NCBI RefSeq assembly: GCF_023273895.1
Contig: NZ_CP096883.1
Coordinates: forward strand, 1,550,001 to 1,614,000
Length of the DNA: 64,000 nucleotides
DNA from: Sphingobacterium sp. PCS056
GTDB taxonomy: Bacteria; Bacteroidota; Bacteroidia; Sphingobacteriales; Sphingobacteriaceae
Direction: 5' to 3'
Shown: one piece after another, positions 52,466-62,014 of the stretch
Layout: each line of letters begins with the position of its first letter
Numbering within the stretch: the stretch's first letter is position 1
Made by a program: the position numbers and the translations under genes
Notes under the pieces: generated by a model
The model's database searches: none
Told to the model about the DNA's origin: nothing
What the model saw: only the letters and a program-made list of their open reading frames with translations

Positions 52466-53902
52466 ATGGTTTATTTTTTTACTTATATCATCTATTTTTA
52501 TGCTACTGCCCTTGCTCTTCTCTACATCTTATTGATGTTTATGAGCTATTATAAAACGAGAAGGTATCGGTATCAATATTCGGCAAGAGAGGAAAATTAT
52601 CTGAAAAAATTTCCAGATGAAGCTCCTGGAATTTCAATCGTTGCCCCAGCATTTAATGAGGAGGTGATTATATATGATAGTGTTAACTCCCTTTTGAATC
52701 TTGATTATCCGAAATTTGAGGTTATCATCGTAAACGATGGTAGCAAGGATAAAACCTTAGATATTTTGATTCAAGAATTTGATTTAGAAGAAGTCCCTTA
52801 TTATTATGTTTACAAAGTTTACTGTAAGCCTGTTTACCGTGTCTTGCGCTCTACGAATCCGGCTTTCAGTAAGTTGATCGTAGTGGATAAACAAAATGGG
52901 GGTACTAAAGCCGATGCCATGAATGCGGGTGTAAATATGGCCCAATATGATTATTTTATCAATACTGATGTAGATTGCATCCTTGCGGAAGATACGCTGT
53001 CAAAGATAATACTTCCGGTATTGGACTCAGATAAACAGGTGATTGCGGTGGGAGCGACTATGCGTATGGTCAATAGCTGTACAATAGAACGAGGTCGTAT
53101 AACCCGTGTAAAACCTCCGAATAGATTAATTCCTCTGTTTCAGGAAACGGAATACCTCCGGTCTTATCTGGTAGCAAAAATGGGCTGGTCTATGATCAAT
53201 GCAGTACCAAATGTCTCGGGAGGATTTGGACTTTTTGATACTCAAGTAGTAGTTTCTACCGGCGGATTTGACTCTGCTTCCCATGCCGAAGATATGGACA
53301 TGACCGCTAGAATGGTCGCATTTATGCGGGAAAATAAGCGTGCTTATCGTATTGCGCAATGTCCTTATAGTCTTTGCTGGACAGAAGGGCCACCAAATAT
53401 AAAAGTATTAAGTAGGCAGCGTACCCGCTGGGGGCGTGGTATGCTGCAATTTATCATCGACCACCGTAAATTTTTTCTGAATAAGGATTATGGAAGGTTA
53501 GGATTTTTGGTGATGCCTTACATTGTTTTCTTTGAATTTCTTGCTCCAATAATTGAATTTTTCGGCTTCTTGTTTTTGCTGTTTTTGCTCCTGACAGATC
53601 AGGTAAATTATGATACTTTTTGGATGATGCTACTCTACGTTTACTTGCTTGGATTAGCGGTATCAATCATCACCATATCGTATGATCTCATTTTGGAAAA
53701 ATTATATAAAAACTTTTCCGAGTATTTAAAGTTGGTGTTTTTTGCGGCTTTTGAGGCAATTTTTTATCATCCATTGATCGTTATCTTCACATTAAGGGGA
53801 TATATTCAATATTTAACTCGGAGAAACTTTAAATGGGGGCAAATGACAAGACAGGGCTTTTCTCCATCCAATAACGCTAATACTGTAAAAAATAATGCTT
53901 AA
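52466..53902 (+). CDS. Processive family-2 glycosyltransferase (membrane polysaccharide synthase)
   Basis: 478 residues. One N-terminal membrane helix, a GT-A domain (about 55-310) and three to four C-terminal helices (about 340-440). Motifs: ISIVAPAFNEE at the first strand, VNDGS, the metal-binding DVD in FINTDVDC, the ED base in SHAEDMDMTA, and the processivity motif QRTRWGRG (the QxxRW of cellulose, chitin and PNAG synthases). It should polymerise a nucleotide-sugar at the inner membrane and push the chain into the periplasm. Its stop overlaps the next gene by 8 bases, indicating coupled translation with the outer-membrane partner. Confidence 0.9.
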   Translation: MVYFFTYIIYFYATALALLYILLMFMSYYKTRRYRYQYSAREENYLKKFPDEAPGISIVAPAFNEEVIIYDSVNSLLNLDYPKFEVIIVNDGSKDKTLDILIQEFDLEEVPYYYVYKVYCKPVYRVLRSTNPAFSKLIVVDKQNGGTKADAMNAGVNMAQYDYFINTDVDCILAEDTLSKIILPVLDSDKQVIAVGATMRMVNSCTIERGRITRVKPPNRLIPLFQETEYLRSYLVAKMGWSMINAVPNVSGGFGLFDTQVVVSTGGFDSASHAEDMDMTARMVAFMRENKRAYRIAQCPYSLCWTEGPPNIKVLSRQRTRWGRGMLQFIIDHRKFFLNKDYGRLGFLVMPYIVFFEFLAPIIEFFGFLFLLFLLLTDQVNYDTFWMMLLYVYLLGLAVSIITISYDLILEKLYKNFSEYLKLVFFAAFEAIFYHPLIVIFTLRGYIQYLTRRNFKWGQMTRQGFSPSNNANTVKNNA

Positions 53903-56714
53903 AAGATTTAAATATTTTAGACTACTGATCGTTCTCTTTGGATCTCTATATGTCAGTCAGCCGATCTATGCTCAGCGTGCAGGTACCACAATAGACCGAA
54001 ATGAGGAGGCTTACCAGATCAATGAGCTTTACAAACAAGGAAAGTGGGAGGAAGGTAAGAAACGCGCTGATGAAACTTTAAAAAAGAATCCAAAGGATGG
54101 GGATATGAGAATGCTTGTAGGTAAATACCATCTTCACCATCAGCAATATGAACACGCGCGATATGAATTGGCTAAGTCCTTAATGTATGCTCCTGCTAAT
54201 GTGGATGCCAAGCATATGTTGATCGCGGTAGAGACGAAAACAAAGCGGTATTCAAGCGCAATCTGCTATATCAATGAACTGTTAGAAATCAATCCTTACT
54301 GGAAAGGGTTATGGCGTAAAAAGATCGATCTATACCGAAAAATGGGTAATCATGTTGAGGCAGACCGATTGCTAAAACGCATCGCACAGATTTATCCGGA
54401 AGATAAAGAACTAAAAAAAGATCAAATCTATATCGTGGACCAGCGCATTGCTGAGGTGAAAAAATCTGGAAAAATTGATGAGACAATTCAAATATCTAAA
54501 CAACTAATTGATGATCAACCTCGCCAAACGGAAACTTATTTGTCACTGGTCGATCATTATATTAAAGCGGGTGATTATAACAATGCATTGGTTTATGCTG
54601 AAAGAGGATTAAACCAGTTTGCTGGAAATACAAATTTTGTGCAAAAGAAAATTGCCATATTGGATCATCAGCAACGATATTCAGAGCTTCTGAGTTTTTT
54701 GGATATGGAAATGAAAAATGGCAGGGCCAGCAATTTGCGCTCCCAGTATAACTATTTTTTATTGGAGGCTGCGCGAAATGCGAAAAATAATGATCCCTTA
54801 AATTTATATGGAAAGATATTCATGGGTTCTCCCGGAAATCGGGAAGCATTTGACTATGTGTTTAATGAATTGCTTGCGAAAGAACAATATGAGGAAGCTC
54901 TGGCGACTTTAATAAAGCATAGAAGAAGTGTAGGAGCAAGAAAGGATCTGGACATGAAAGAACTCGCTGTTTACCAAAAAATGAATGCGTCGGGTAAAGT
55001 GGCCGCATTAACTCGCGAATACATGGTAAAGTATCCGGGTGACTCTGACCTGAAAGAATCTTATGTCAAGATGATGCTCCAGCAGGCAAAAGCCAATATG
55101 TTGGATGGAAAAATTTCGTTGGCGATCTCTGATTGGCAGCAAATCTTGCTTTATGGTGATAGGGAAGCGATAGAAATAGCACAACAAGGTCTCTATAATG
55201 CCTTTGTGACAGAGAAAAACTATCCGGATGCGCTTACTATTTTGGATGAGATGTTGCTCAATAGTCCAAAAGAAGTGAATCTTATGATAAAAAAAGCGGA
55301 CTTATATAATAAACAGGAGCGTTATGAGGATGCACTTACTCTATACGAAGAAATCATGGAGACGTCTCAACAGGTAGAAAGGGAGCGACTTATTGGCGGG
55401 TATGGTGAAATGATTGCACCATGGATCAAGAAATTTAAAGAGAGCTACAACCTGACGATAGCTAGGAGTTTAACTGAAAGATGGCTTTCTTTGGATGAGA
55501 GTAATCAGGATGCCTTAATGTATGGGATCAATCTTGCTGACCAACTAAAGGACTATCATGCCATGTTTAGCTATGCAGAAAAAGGTGTTAAATATCATGA
55601 ATCGGATCTGACTTTTACCATTAAATTGGCTGAGGCGATGAACCACATGGCAGATAAATTGGGGGATTCTTGGAACTTATTGCACCGTCAAGTCCAACTG
55701 AATCCTTTTCATGAACCGTTAGTCAATACGTTTATACATACAACTGAACAATATGCTGGAAGGTTATTGAAAACGAAAGATCATCATAGGGCCTTACTCA
55801 CCATTGATACGGGACTCCATTATAATGAGAATTATAAAATGTTGAAATATATGAAAGGATTGGCGTATGAGGGACTTAGACAGTATGACTCTGCATATCA
55901 TTATCAACAATTTTATGAACCTTCGCTTTTGGAATTTAAAGATTTCAAAAGCCATCTAAATTATATTGGGCAAAAATCGCTTCGAAACTATATTGGAATT
56001 TCACATTTAAGAGCGAGATTTGGAGATGACTATGTGATATCATCGATCTCAACAGCGGAATATACGAGATTGGCTCGCTCAGGAGCTGCTTATACCGGTA
56101 GAATTAACTATGCTGGTAGAGATGAAGGTAAGGGAATTCAAGGTCAAGTAGAATGGTCTAATCCTTGGACTGATAAACTGTCAACTCGAATAGATCTCGC
56201 ACTTTCAAATAAATTCTTTGCAAAAATAGCGCTTAATGCAGCAGCCCTATACGAATGGAAGCCGACTTGGGAAGGAGAGTTAGGAGTAGGCTATAGACGA
56301 TTCTTTTCCGATCAGAATTTACTTAATCTGAATGTTGGAATCACCAAAGAAATTGATGATTTCCGATTGGGAGCAAAATTAAGTAATTTTTTTCTTGACA
56401 GTGAAGGGGAACGTTTTTACCTCTACAGTGTTGTTGCCAGAGCACAATATCTAATGAATAATCCAAGAAATTATATATTAGTTCTTGGAAGCATTGGCAA
56501 TTCACCTGATATCGACTTAGTCAATAATCAATTGTATAATAGTTTCAATGTGTTGAATGCGATGGTTGGTGCCGGAATAGGGAGATCGATAACCAAAAAT
56601 GTGGGAGCAAGTGTGATCGGAACTTGGTATAATTTCCAAACCGACCGATCAGTCATCGCTACCTCGTACCGAAATTTGTATAACCTATATGTTCAGCTTC
56701 ATGTTTCATTCTAA
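53895..56714 (+). CDS. TPR-rich protein with C-terminal YaiO-like outer-membrane beta-barrel
   Basis: 939 residues. Signal peptide (to PIYAQ), then a long series of TPR-type helical repeats (about 35-690; for example GDYNNALVYAERGLNQFAGN, EQYEEALATLIKHRRSVGAR), then a beta-barrel domain (about 700-939) of the YaiO kind that ends in the BAM-type aromatic terminus LYVQLHVSF. The TPR-plus-barrel plan equals that of PgaA, BcsC and PelB/AlgK-AlgE exporters, which guide a polymer through the periplasm and outer membrane. It overlaps both neighbours (8 and 26 bases). In E. coli yaiO is also beside a GT2 gene (yaiP). Its export role is inferred. Confidence 0.85.
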   Translation: MLKRFKYFRLLIVLFGSLYVSQPIYAQRAGTTIDRNEEAYQINELYKQGKWEEGKKRADETLKKNPKDGDMRMLVGKYHLHHQQYEHARYELAKSLMYAPANVDAKHMLIAVETKTKRYSSAICYINELLEINPYWKGLWRKKIDLYRKMGNHVEADRLLKRIAQIYPEDKELKKDQIYIVDQRIAEVKKSGKIDETIQISKQLIDDQPRQTETYLSLVDHYIKAGDYNNALVYAERGLNQFAGNTNFVQKKIAILDHQQRYSELLSFLDMEMKNGRASNLRSQYNYFLLEAARNAKNNDPLNLYGKIFMGSPGNREAFDYVFNELLAKEQYEEALATLIKHRRSVGARKDLDMKELAVYQKMNASGKVAALTREYMVKYPGDSDLKESYVKMMLQQAKANMLDGKISLAISDWQQILLYGDREAIEIAQQGLYNAFVTEKNYPDALTILDEMLLNSPKEVNLMIKKADLYNKQERYEDALTLYEEIMETSQQVERERLIGGYGEMIAPWIKKFKESYNLTIARSLTERWLSLDESNQDALMYGINLADQLKDYHAMFSYAEKGVKYHESDLTFTIKLAEAMNHMADKLGDSWNLLHRQVQLNPFHEPLVNTFIHTTEQYAGRLLKTKDHHRALLTIDTGLHYNENYKMLKYMKGLAYEGLRQYDSAYHYQQFYEPSLLEFKDFKSHLNYIGQKSLRNYIGISHLRARFGDDYVISSISTAEYTRLARSGAAYTGRINYAGRDEGKGIQGQVEWSNPWTDKLSTRIDLALSNKFFAKIALNAAALYEWKPTWEGELGVGYRRFFSDQNLLNLNVGITKEIDDFRLGAKLSNFFLDSEGERFYLYSVVARAQYLMNNPRNYILVLGSIGNSPDIDLVNNQLYNSFNVLNAMVGAGIGRSITKNVGASVIGTWYNFQTDRSVIATSYRNLYNLYVQLHVSF

Positions 56715-58827
56715 GATCATCATACTGTTTTTGTTTTTTCACCTTTTTAATAGCTGTGAGAGCAAGGGTTTTGATTTTTCTTCGACACAATTGCTGATCG
56801 CTTCTAATGGGGATAAGGAGAGTTCCGAAGCCGCAGATTATTTTCATCAGCACCTTATGAAGCGAAATGTATCTAATAATGGGTTATGGATTGAACGATC
56901 TGATGTACAACGTAAGCCTGCATCGGGAACTATCATTTATTTTGAAGTGGTACCAGATTTAGGAAGTGATTATGAAATTATTAATGAGGAGAGAAAGTTA
57001 TCGTTGTTTGCGCAAGATCGATCAACACTTAGATGGCTGTCTTATCTTCTAATGGATAAATTGGGTAATGAACATCCTATAAATGTGGCTGATCTACCTC
57101 CCAACTACCTTGATTTTAAAAGTGGGAAGGTTCATTTTGATATGAAATATCGTGAACCACATCTTCGACCGAACCTAGAAGTTGATTATGCAGGAATTAT
57201 ACTTACGCATAGTATCGAAAAAGATTGGGGATTGTGGGGACATCACTTGGAACGTGTGTTTTTGGAAGGTGTGCCAGAAGAATCTCATGCAGAAGTGCAC
57301 GGGAAAAGAACGCAAGATCAGTTTTGTTTCACTTCGGATCAAACTTTTAAAGCTATTTGCAATTTTATCATCGATGGATATGGACGTGGTGAAGAAGAAT
57401 CGAAATGGTTTATGATAAATCCCAATGACAATGATCTGGTCTGCACCTGTGCTACGTGTCGTACGCAGGGAAATGCAGATGGAAACGCTACAGGAGCGAT
57501 AGCTTATCTATTAAACAAACTTGCGGCTGAATATCCAAGGCATTATTTTTTTACGACTGCTTATAAGACTTCTCGAAAGGCTCCAATGAAAAAACTGGCT
57601 ACCAATGCAGGTGTATTTGTGAGTACAATTGACCTCCCTAAAAACCCAATGTTGAATAAGAATCAACAGAAGGTCATAGGTTTTACACGTACAGTTAAAG
57701 AGTGGAAGGATAAAACGGATCATGTCTATGTATGGGATTATATTTCAAATTTTGACGATTATATCACGCCTGCCCCTGTTCTGCAACGTGTGAAGAAACA
57801 CATCAATTATTTTTCAGAAATGGGTGTGGACGGAATTTTTTTTAATGGAAGTGGCTATGATTATGCGCCTTTTGATGATATGAAGACGTATGTTCTTAGT
57901 GCATTAATGATTGATAATACGCTGGATATACATAAACTGATGGAAGATTATTATAAAAAATTTTATCCCGTCACTGGTCGCCTGATATCATCTTATTTAT
58001 TGGAGATGGAAGATGTGGCACTACAGAAGAATACTGCTTCTGATGTGTATGTCCCTTTTCGGTCGGCAATTGCAACTTATTTTGATGCGAAAAAGTTTGA
58101 GGATTTTTATTCGAAACTTATTAAATCTAAACCTCAGCTGTCTGGGCAAGAAGACGTGAAAATAGATCAACTATTGACAGCTTTGAGTTTTACGCAACTG
58201 CAGATTATATATGATCAAGGTTTTTTGAAAAGTGGAGTGAGGAATCGAGCGAATAGTAATAGTCTTGTAATGGAACAAGATCTATTGAGCATATTGGCAA
58301 AATATAATAACTATGCAGGGTTATCCAAATATAAAGAGGAGAATGGAAGTTTTGAAACTTACTTATCTGAATGGAAAGCGCTGATAAAAGCTGATTTAAA
58401 AACAAATCATTTTATCAATCTAGAGGCAACGGGATTGATGTCTGGAGAAATTTATGCGGATACTAGGTTATTGACTGACAACTTGCCTGGATTTACGAGT
58501 GATTTTAATCAAGGTTGGTTTTTAGCAGGTGAAGATATTCAGATAGCAGGTTTAACACATTTGAAAGCTGGAAAATCAGAACGGATTTCCATACGCTTTT
58601 TGATCAATGATAAACATCGAATGGCTATTCCTGATCGGGTTGAAATATTTGCAAACGAAAAAAAGATATTGACCTGTAGAGGTGAAGATTTCAGTGTGGG
58701 AACAACTACAGCACTGTTGGATAAAAAATTGATCATGCCGGAAAATGCCGCGGTAAAGGTGAGGATTTATAGTAATAAAGTAATAAAAAAATCAGTAATA
58801 GCTTGCGATGAAATACAATTATACTAA
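56689..58827 (+). CDS. DUF4838-like lipoprotein, possible polysaccharide-active enzyme
   Basis: 712 residues, lipoprotein (lipobox FNSC, C23). The N-terminal region (about 30-140) resembles the alpha/beta domain that precedes catalytic barrels in GH20/GH84/GH67-like enzymes. The middle (about 150-450) resembles DUF4838: a CxCxxC cluster (C252, C254, C257 in LVCTCATC) followed by HYFFTTAYKTSRKAP and VYVWDYISNFDDY, a TIM-barrel-like layout. The C-terminal part is helical, then beta-rich. In this operon it takes the place of a periplasmic glycosidase or deacetylase such as PgaB or PelA, trimming or modifying the polymer. The catalytic residues are not identified. Confidence 0.7.
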   Translation: MFSFMFHSKIIILFLFFHLFNSCESKGFDFSSTQLLIASNGDKESSEAADYFHQHLMKRNVSNNGLWIERSDVQRKPASGTIIYFEVVPDLGSDYEIINEERKLSLFAQDRSTLRWLSYLLMDKLGNEHPINVADLPPNYLDFKSGKVHFDMKYREPHLRPNLEVDYAGIILTHSIEKDWGLWGHHLERVFLEGVPEESHAEVHGKRTQDQFCFTSDQTFKAICNFIIDGYGRGEEESKWFMINPNDNDLVCTCATCRTQGNADGNATGAIAYLLNKLAAEYPRHYFFTTAYKTSRKAPMKKLATNAGVFVSTIDLPKNPMLNKNQQKVIGFTRTVKEWKDKTDHVYVWDYISNFDDYITPAPVLQRVKKHINYFSEMGVDGIFFNGSGYDYAPFDDMKTYVLSALMIDNTLDIHKLMEDYYKKFYPVTGRLISSYLLEMEDVALQKNTASDVYVPFRSAIATYFDAKKFEDFYSKLIKSKPQLSGQEDVKIDQLLTALSFTQLQIIYDQGFLKSGVRNRANSNSLVMEQDLLSILAKYNNYAGLSKYKEENGSFETYLSEWKALIKADLKTNHFINLEATGLMSGEIYADTRLLTDNLPGFTSDFNQGWFLAGEDIQIAGLTHLKAGKSERISIRFLINDKHRMAIPDRVEIFANEKKILTCRGEDFSVGTTTALLDKKLIMPENAAVKVRIYSNKVIKKSVIACDEIQLY

Positions 58828-59356
58828 TTACATATTTTTAGCAGGAATAATTTTCCTGTTCGGTTCGTGTTTAGATATTGCCAATAGGAAGACAACTATG
58901 GAAATTCAAGATAATCATAGACATTATTTTCCTGTATTGGCGGGACAGGAAAAGGATCTATCTTTTAAATTGAAAAATACGGGTCTTAATCCACTTATGA
59001 TTACGGATATTATCACTTCATGTGGATGTCTTAAATTGGGGGATGGGGTCGGTACATTCTCGGTTCCGCCAGGAAAAGAAAGAATACTGACCTTGAGCTA
59101 CAATAGTTCCAAAAATGTCGGATATGTCAAACATTATATAGCGCTTTACGGAAACTTTGAAAAATCGCCCTATCAGGAGATCGTATTTGATATTCATGTA
59201 GTACCAAATGCTCTTTATACGCAAGACTATGAAGAACTGTATGCTGATGAAATAAAACGACAGGGGGACTTAAAAGTTCTCGTTGATGGAGCTGAAAACA
59301 ATAAAGGATATTATATGGATCAAGATTTAAATAAAAACATCGAGTCCGATAAGTAA
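58808..59356 (+). CDS. DUF1573-type lipoprotein
   Basis: 182 residues, lipobox FGSC. Residues about 35-135 are a DUF1573 Ig-like domain with its hallmark ITDIITSCGCLKLG preceded by LKNTGLNPLM and followed by VPPGKERILTLSYNSS. The C-terminal 40 residues are charged and probably flexible. DUF1573 proteins are periplasmic or surface beta-sandwiches of unknown role. It overlaps the preceding gene by 20 bases, so it is the last gene of the five-gene operon and presumably an accessory of the complex. Confidence 0.85.
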   Translation: MKYNYTNYIFLAGIIFLFGSCLDIANRKTTMEIQDNHRHYFPVLAGQEKDLSFKLKNTGLNPLMITDIITSCGCLKLGDGVGTFSVPPGKERILTLSYNSSKNVGYVKHYIALYGNFEKSPYQEIVFDIHVVPNALYTQDYEELYADEIKRQGDLKVLVDGAENNKGYYMDQDLNKNIESDK

Positions 59357-59500
59357 TAGGGGGTAATCGTTACTTTGATATGAATATATTGCGCTGATTA
59401 TTAATTTGTTATTTTGTTTTATGATTTGTATTATTGAGGGGTAAATATAAAATACGCATATTTAGCAATAGGTTAACAAAACTTAGTTGCTATTATAAAT

Positions 59501-59920
59501 ATGATGGATTCGGTATCTTATGACCCAAAAGAACTGTTAATTACGTTGATGGAGATGAAAGAAAAACTTAAATCTACCATTGCAAAACATTGCCCAGATC
59601 ATGATATGTCCATATGTGATGATTTGGACAAAGCATTGGAAGATTTTTTTCAGCTTCAGCATGTAGGAAATAATGAAATAGGGTATTTATCGTCACAATT
59701 GGCACTTCTACATTTATTTAGGGAAGTTGAGAGGACGATGGAAGTTGTGGTCAATACCAATAACCTAAGGGCATACTATGATTTTAAACTAGCGATTGAA
59801 GGGGAAAATCGAAAAGCTCCTACTCTGATTCGTCATTGGAAATCGAGCGATTTAATCCTTGCGGCTGTTTTAGGAGGTCTATTGGCAGCAGCTCTTTCAT
59901 TATTTTTTGTGCTTCCATAA
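59501..59920 (+). CDS. Tail-anchored hypothetical protein
   Basis: 139 residues: a helical, acidic cytoplasmic part (about 1-110) and one C-terminal membrane helix (LILAAVLGGLLAAALSLFFV). No signal peptide or known motif; YLSSQLALLHLFREVERTME suggests a coiled-coil or helical bundle. It lies 144 bp after the DUF1573 gene and before a TPR-AraC regulator. Function unknown; it could be an adaptor at the inner membrane. Confidence 0.65.
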   Translation: MMDSVSYDPKELLITLMEMKEKLKSTIAKHCPDHDMSICDDLDKALEDFFQLQHVGNNEIGYLSSQLALLHLFREVERTMEVVVNTNNLRAYYDFKLAIEGENRKAPTLIRHWKSSDLILAAVLGGLLAAALSLFFVLP

Positions 59921-60003
59921 GTTACGCTGAAATTCCTACCTTTTTTCTAAGGCATACTTTCTTTTAAAAAAGATAAGTAGGGCTTATTATTAACCATTTT
60001 CTT

Positions 60004-61599
60004 ATGAAATCACTAAGTATTTTTATTTTTATGCTTTTTGTTTTGTGCAAGACGAGCGCTGCACAGAGCGGGAGCAATAGCAATTTTAATAAACGTTACC
60101 TTGACGTCGTAGTTTCACTTGTCGCCTCAGATAGGAAAGAAGCTCGTAGAATTGCTGATTCCTTGGCACATGTAGCCAATACTGATGAACAAAAGATCAA
60201 AGCTTATATGTTACTGGCCAAGTTGGATGAAAATGCGGGTAATATGAAAGGTTGTATATGGTATGCTATGCGAGCTGATACGATTGCAAATGCTACTTTC
60301 AACTTTTCATGGCAGGCTTCTACTGCAGGTTTTTTGGCCACATCTTTTCGACAGTTGGGTTTATTAAAAGTGTCTGAACGATATCTGTCTAAAGCAGAAA
60401 TCGCAAATGAAAATCAATTGGACGCGCATATGAAAATGCTCACGAAGATTAATATTTTGCATGAACGTGCATTTCATTGTTTTGAACTAGATCACTATAC
60501 GGATGCAAAAAAATATCTGAATTCGGCAGCCTCGCTAATCCATATAGATGGTAACGAGGATAAGAAAGCGCTACTGATAAAAGCTACTAATGATCAATTG
60601 ATGGGGATATGTGAATTGAAACTAGGAAATTTAATCAGCGCCGAATCATATCTAGATGCTTCTCTCGAAAAGATAAAAAATGTGGAAAGTAATTTGAAGC
60701 CCTACATCATCCGTGCAAAAGCGGAATTAGAGCTGGAAAGAAATAATCTGACTGCAGCTTTTAAGTATCTAAATATGATAAAACCATATCTGATAAATGG
60801 CGATGTGGAAGAATTGAAGATGTTGACTTATGAATCTTTGGCAGCATATTATCAGAAGGATGGTGATATGACAAAATTTTTAGAATTCCGTGAGAAAGCT
60901 ATTGATCTTAAGGCTCATAGAGATGAGGTGGCTAAAGGTATATCGGATGATCTCATTGAAATATTTAATGTAAGGAAGCAATATTATAAAAATAGATATA
61001 TGCTGTCAATCGGTGTTGTGCTTATGATCGGAATGTTTGCAGCGGTTGGTACATTATATTACTTTCGACTGCAATCTTCTTATAAGAGTCAATATCATGT
61101 TCTTACTGATAAACAAGAAGGGGTGACCCCGGTTGTTGCCCCTTTAACTGAAATAAGTGATAATTTTTCAATGGTTATCAATGAGTTGGAAAATAGTAGC
61201 GCGATTAAAGCTAAGGGAATTAATATTGCAAAAGATACTGAGGAAAGACTATACCAGGAGTTTGTTAAACAGGAGGAGGCGAATTTCTATTTAGAAAAAA
61301 GTGTGACCTTACAGCAACTGGCTACGAATATGGGAACAAACATGCGTTATGCTAGCTATATTCTTCAAAAATTTAGAGGTAAGGACTTCTATGACTATAT
61401 CCAGTCGAGCCGGATTGAATTTATCATCGCAAAATTAAAAACTTCACCGGAACTTTTCGACTATAAAATTTCATATTTGGCTGAAATGAGCGGATTCTCT
61501 TCATTGAGTAGATTTTCTAGCGCTTTTAAAGAAGTTACAGGAATTCCTCCGTCGGCATTTATTCATTTTATGAAAAAAGAAATGAATCAAAAAAGATAA
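60004..61599 (+). CDS. TPR-transmembrane-AraC regulator
   Basis: 531 residues. Signal peptide (to TSAAQ), a periplasmic helical TPR-like sensor (about 25-330), one membrane helix (MLSIGVVLMIGMFAAVGTLY, about 336-357) and a cytoplasmic AraC DNA-binding domain (about 420-528) with MSGFSSLSRFSSAFKEVTGI. This is a one-component transmembrane regulator typical of Bacteroidota, able to pass a periplasmic signal to DNA. Its place right behind the exopolysaccharide-like operon suggests it senses its assembly or product, but this is a guess. Confidence 0.85.
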   Translation: MKSLSIFIFMLFVLCKTSAAQSGSNSNFNKRYLDVVVSLVASDRKEARRIADSLAHVANTDEQKIKAYMLLAKLDENAGNMKGCIWYAMRADTIANATFNFSWQASTAGFLATSFRQLGLLKVSERYLSKAEIANENQLDAHMKMLTKINILHERAFHCFELDHYTDAKKYLNSAASLIHIDGNEDKKALLIKATNDQLMGICELKLGNLISAESYLDASLEKIKNVESNLKPYIIRAKAELELERNNLTAAFKYLNMIKPYLINGDVEELKMLTYESLAAYYQKDGDMTKFLEFREKAIDLKAHRDEVAKGISDDLIEIFNVRKQYYKNRYMLSIGVVLMIGMFAAVGTLYYFRLQSSYKSQYHVLTDKQEGVTPVVAPLTEISDNFSMVINELENSSAIKAKGINIAKDTEERLYQEFVKQEEANFYLEKSVTLQQLATNMGTNMRYASYILQKFRGKDFYDYIQSSRIEFIIAKLKTSPELFDYKISYLAEMSGFSSLSRFSSAFKEVTGIPPSAFIHFMKKEMNQKR

Positions 61600-62014
61600 T
61601 ACCATCTCGACTAAAATGAAAAAAAATTTAGTTTAATCGAAAATTGTATTCATTCTTCTAAGAACGCAATGTTGTTCTAACATTCTCTAAAGCGGTATCT
61701 TTTACTAAAATCATGATCTATAGTTTATATGCAATACAAATTGAGACAATTTATATGTTTCTGTTTTTAAGTAAAAGTATTTGTTTTGTAAGATCATGAA
61801 AGTGAAAATAGGATCATGATCTAAAAACTTAAATGATAAAAAAGTATCTGTAGAAATTGAATGAGGTATTGTTGCTGTGATCGCATGTGTAATGCTGTTG
61901 GCGAGGGAAAGTATGCGTCTACATCATTACCCAGATATTCTTGAAAAATCTCATTTTACTTAAGAAGTTTAGTACATGTTGCCATTTAGTGGATAAATAA
62001 ATTAAAAAATACAT
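61600..62014. other. AT-rich intergenic region
   Basis: 415 bases between co-oriented genes, no open frame of interest. A small GAACGCAATGTTGTTC-type imperfect palindrome is near 61,660. Promoter of the CotH-like gene is expected here; no box is convincing. Confidence 0.45.
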
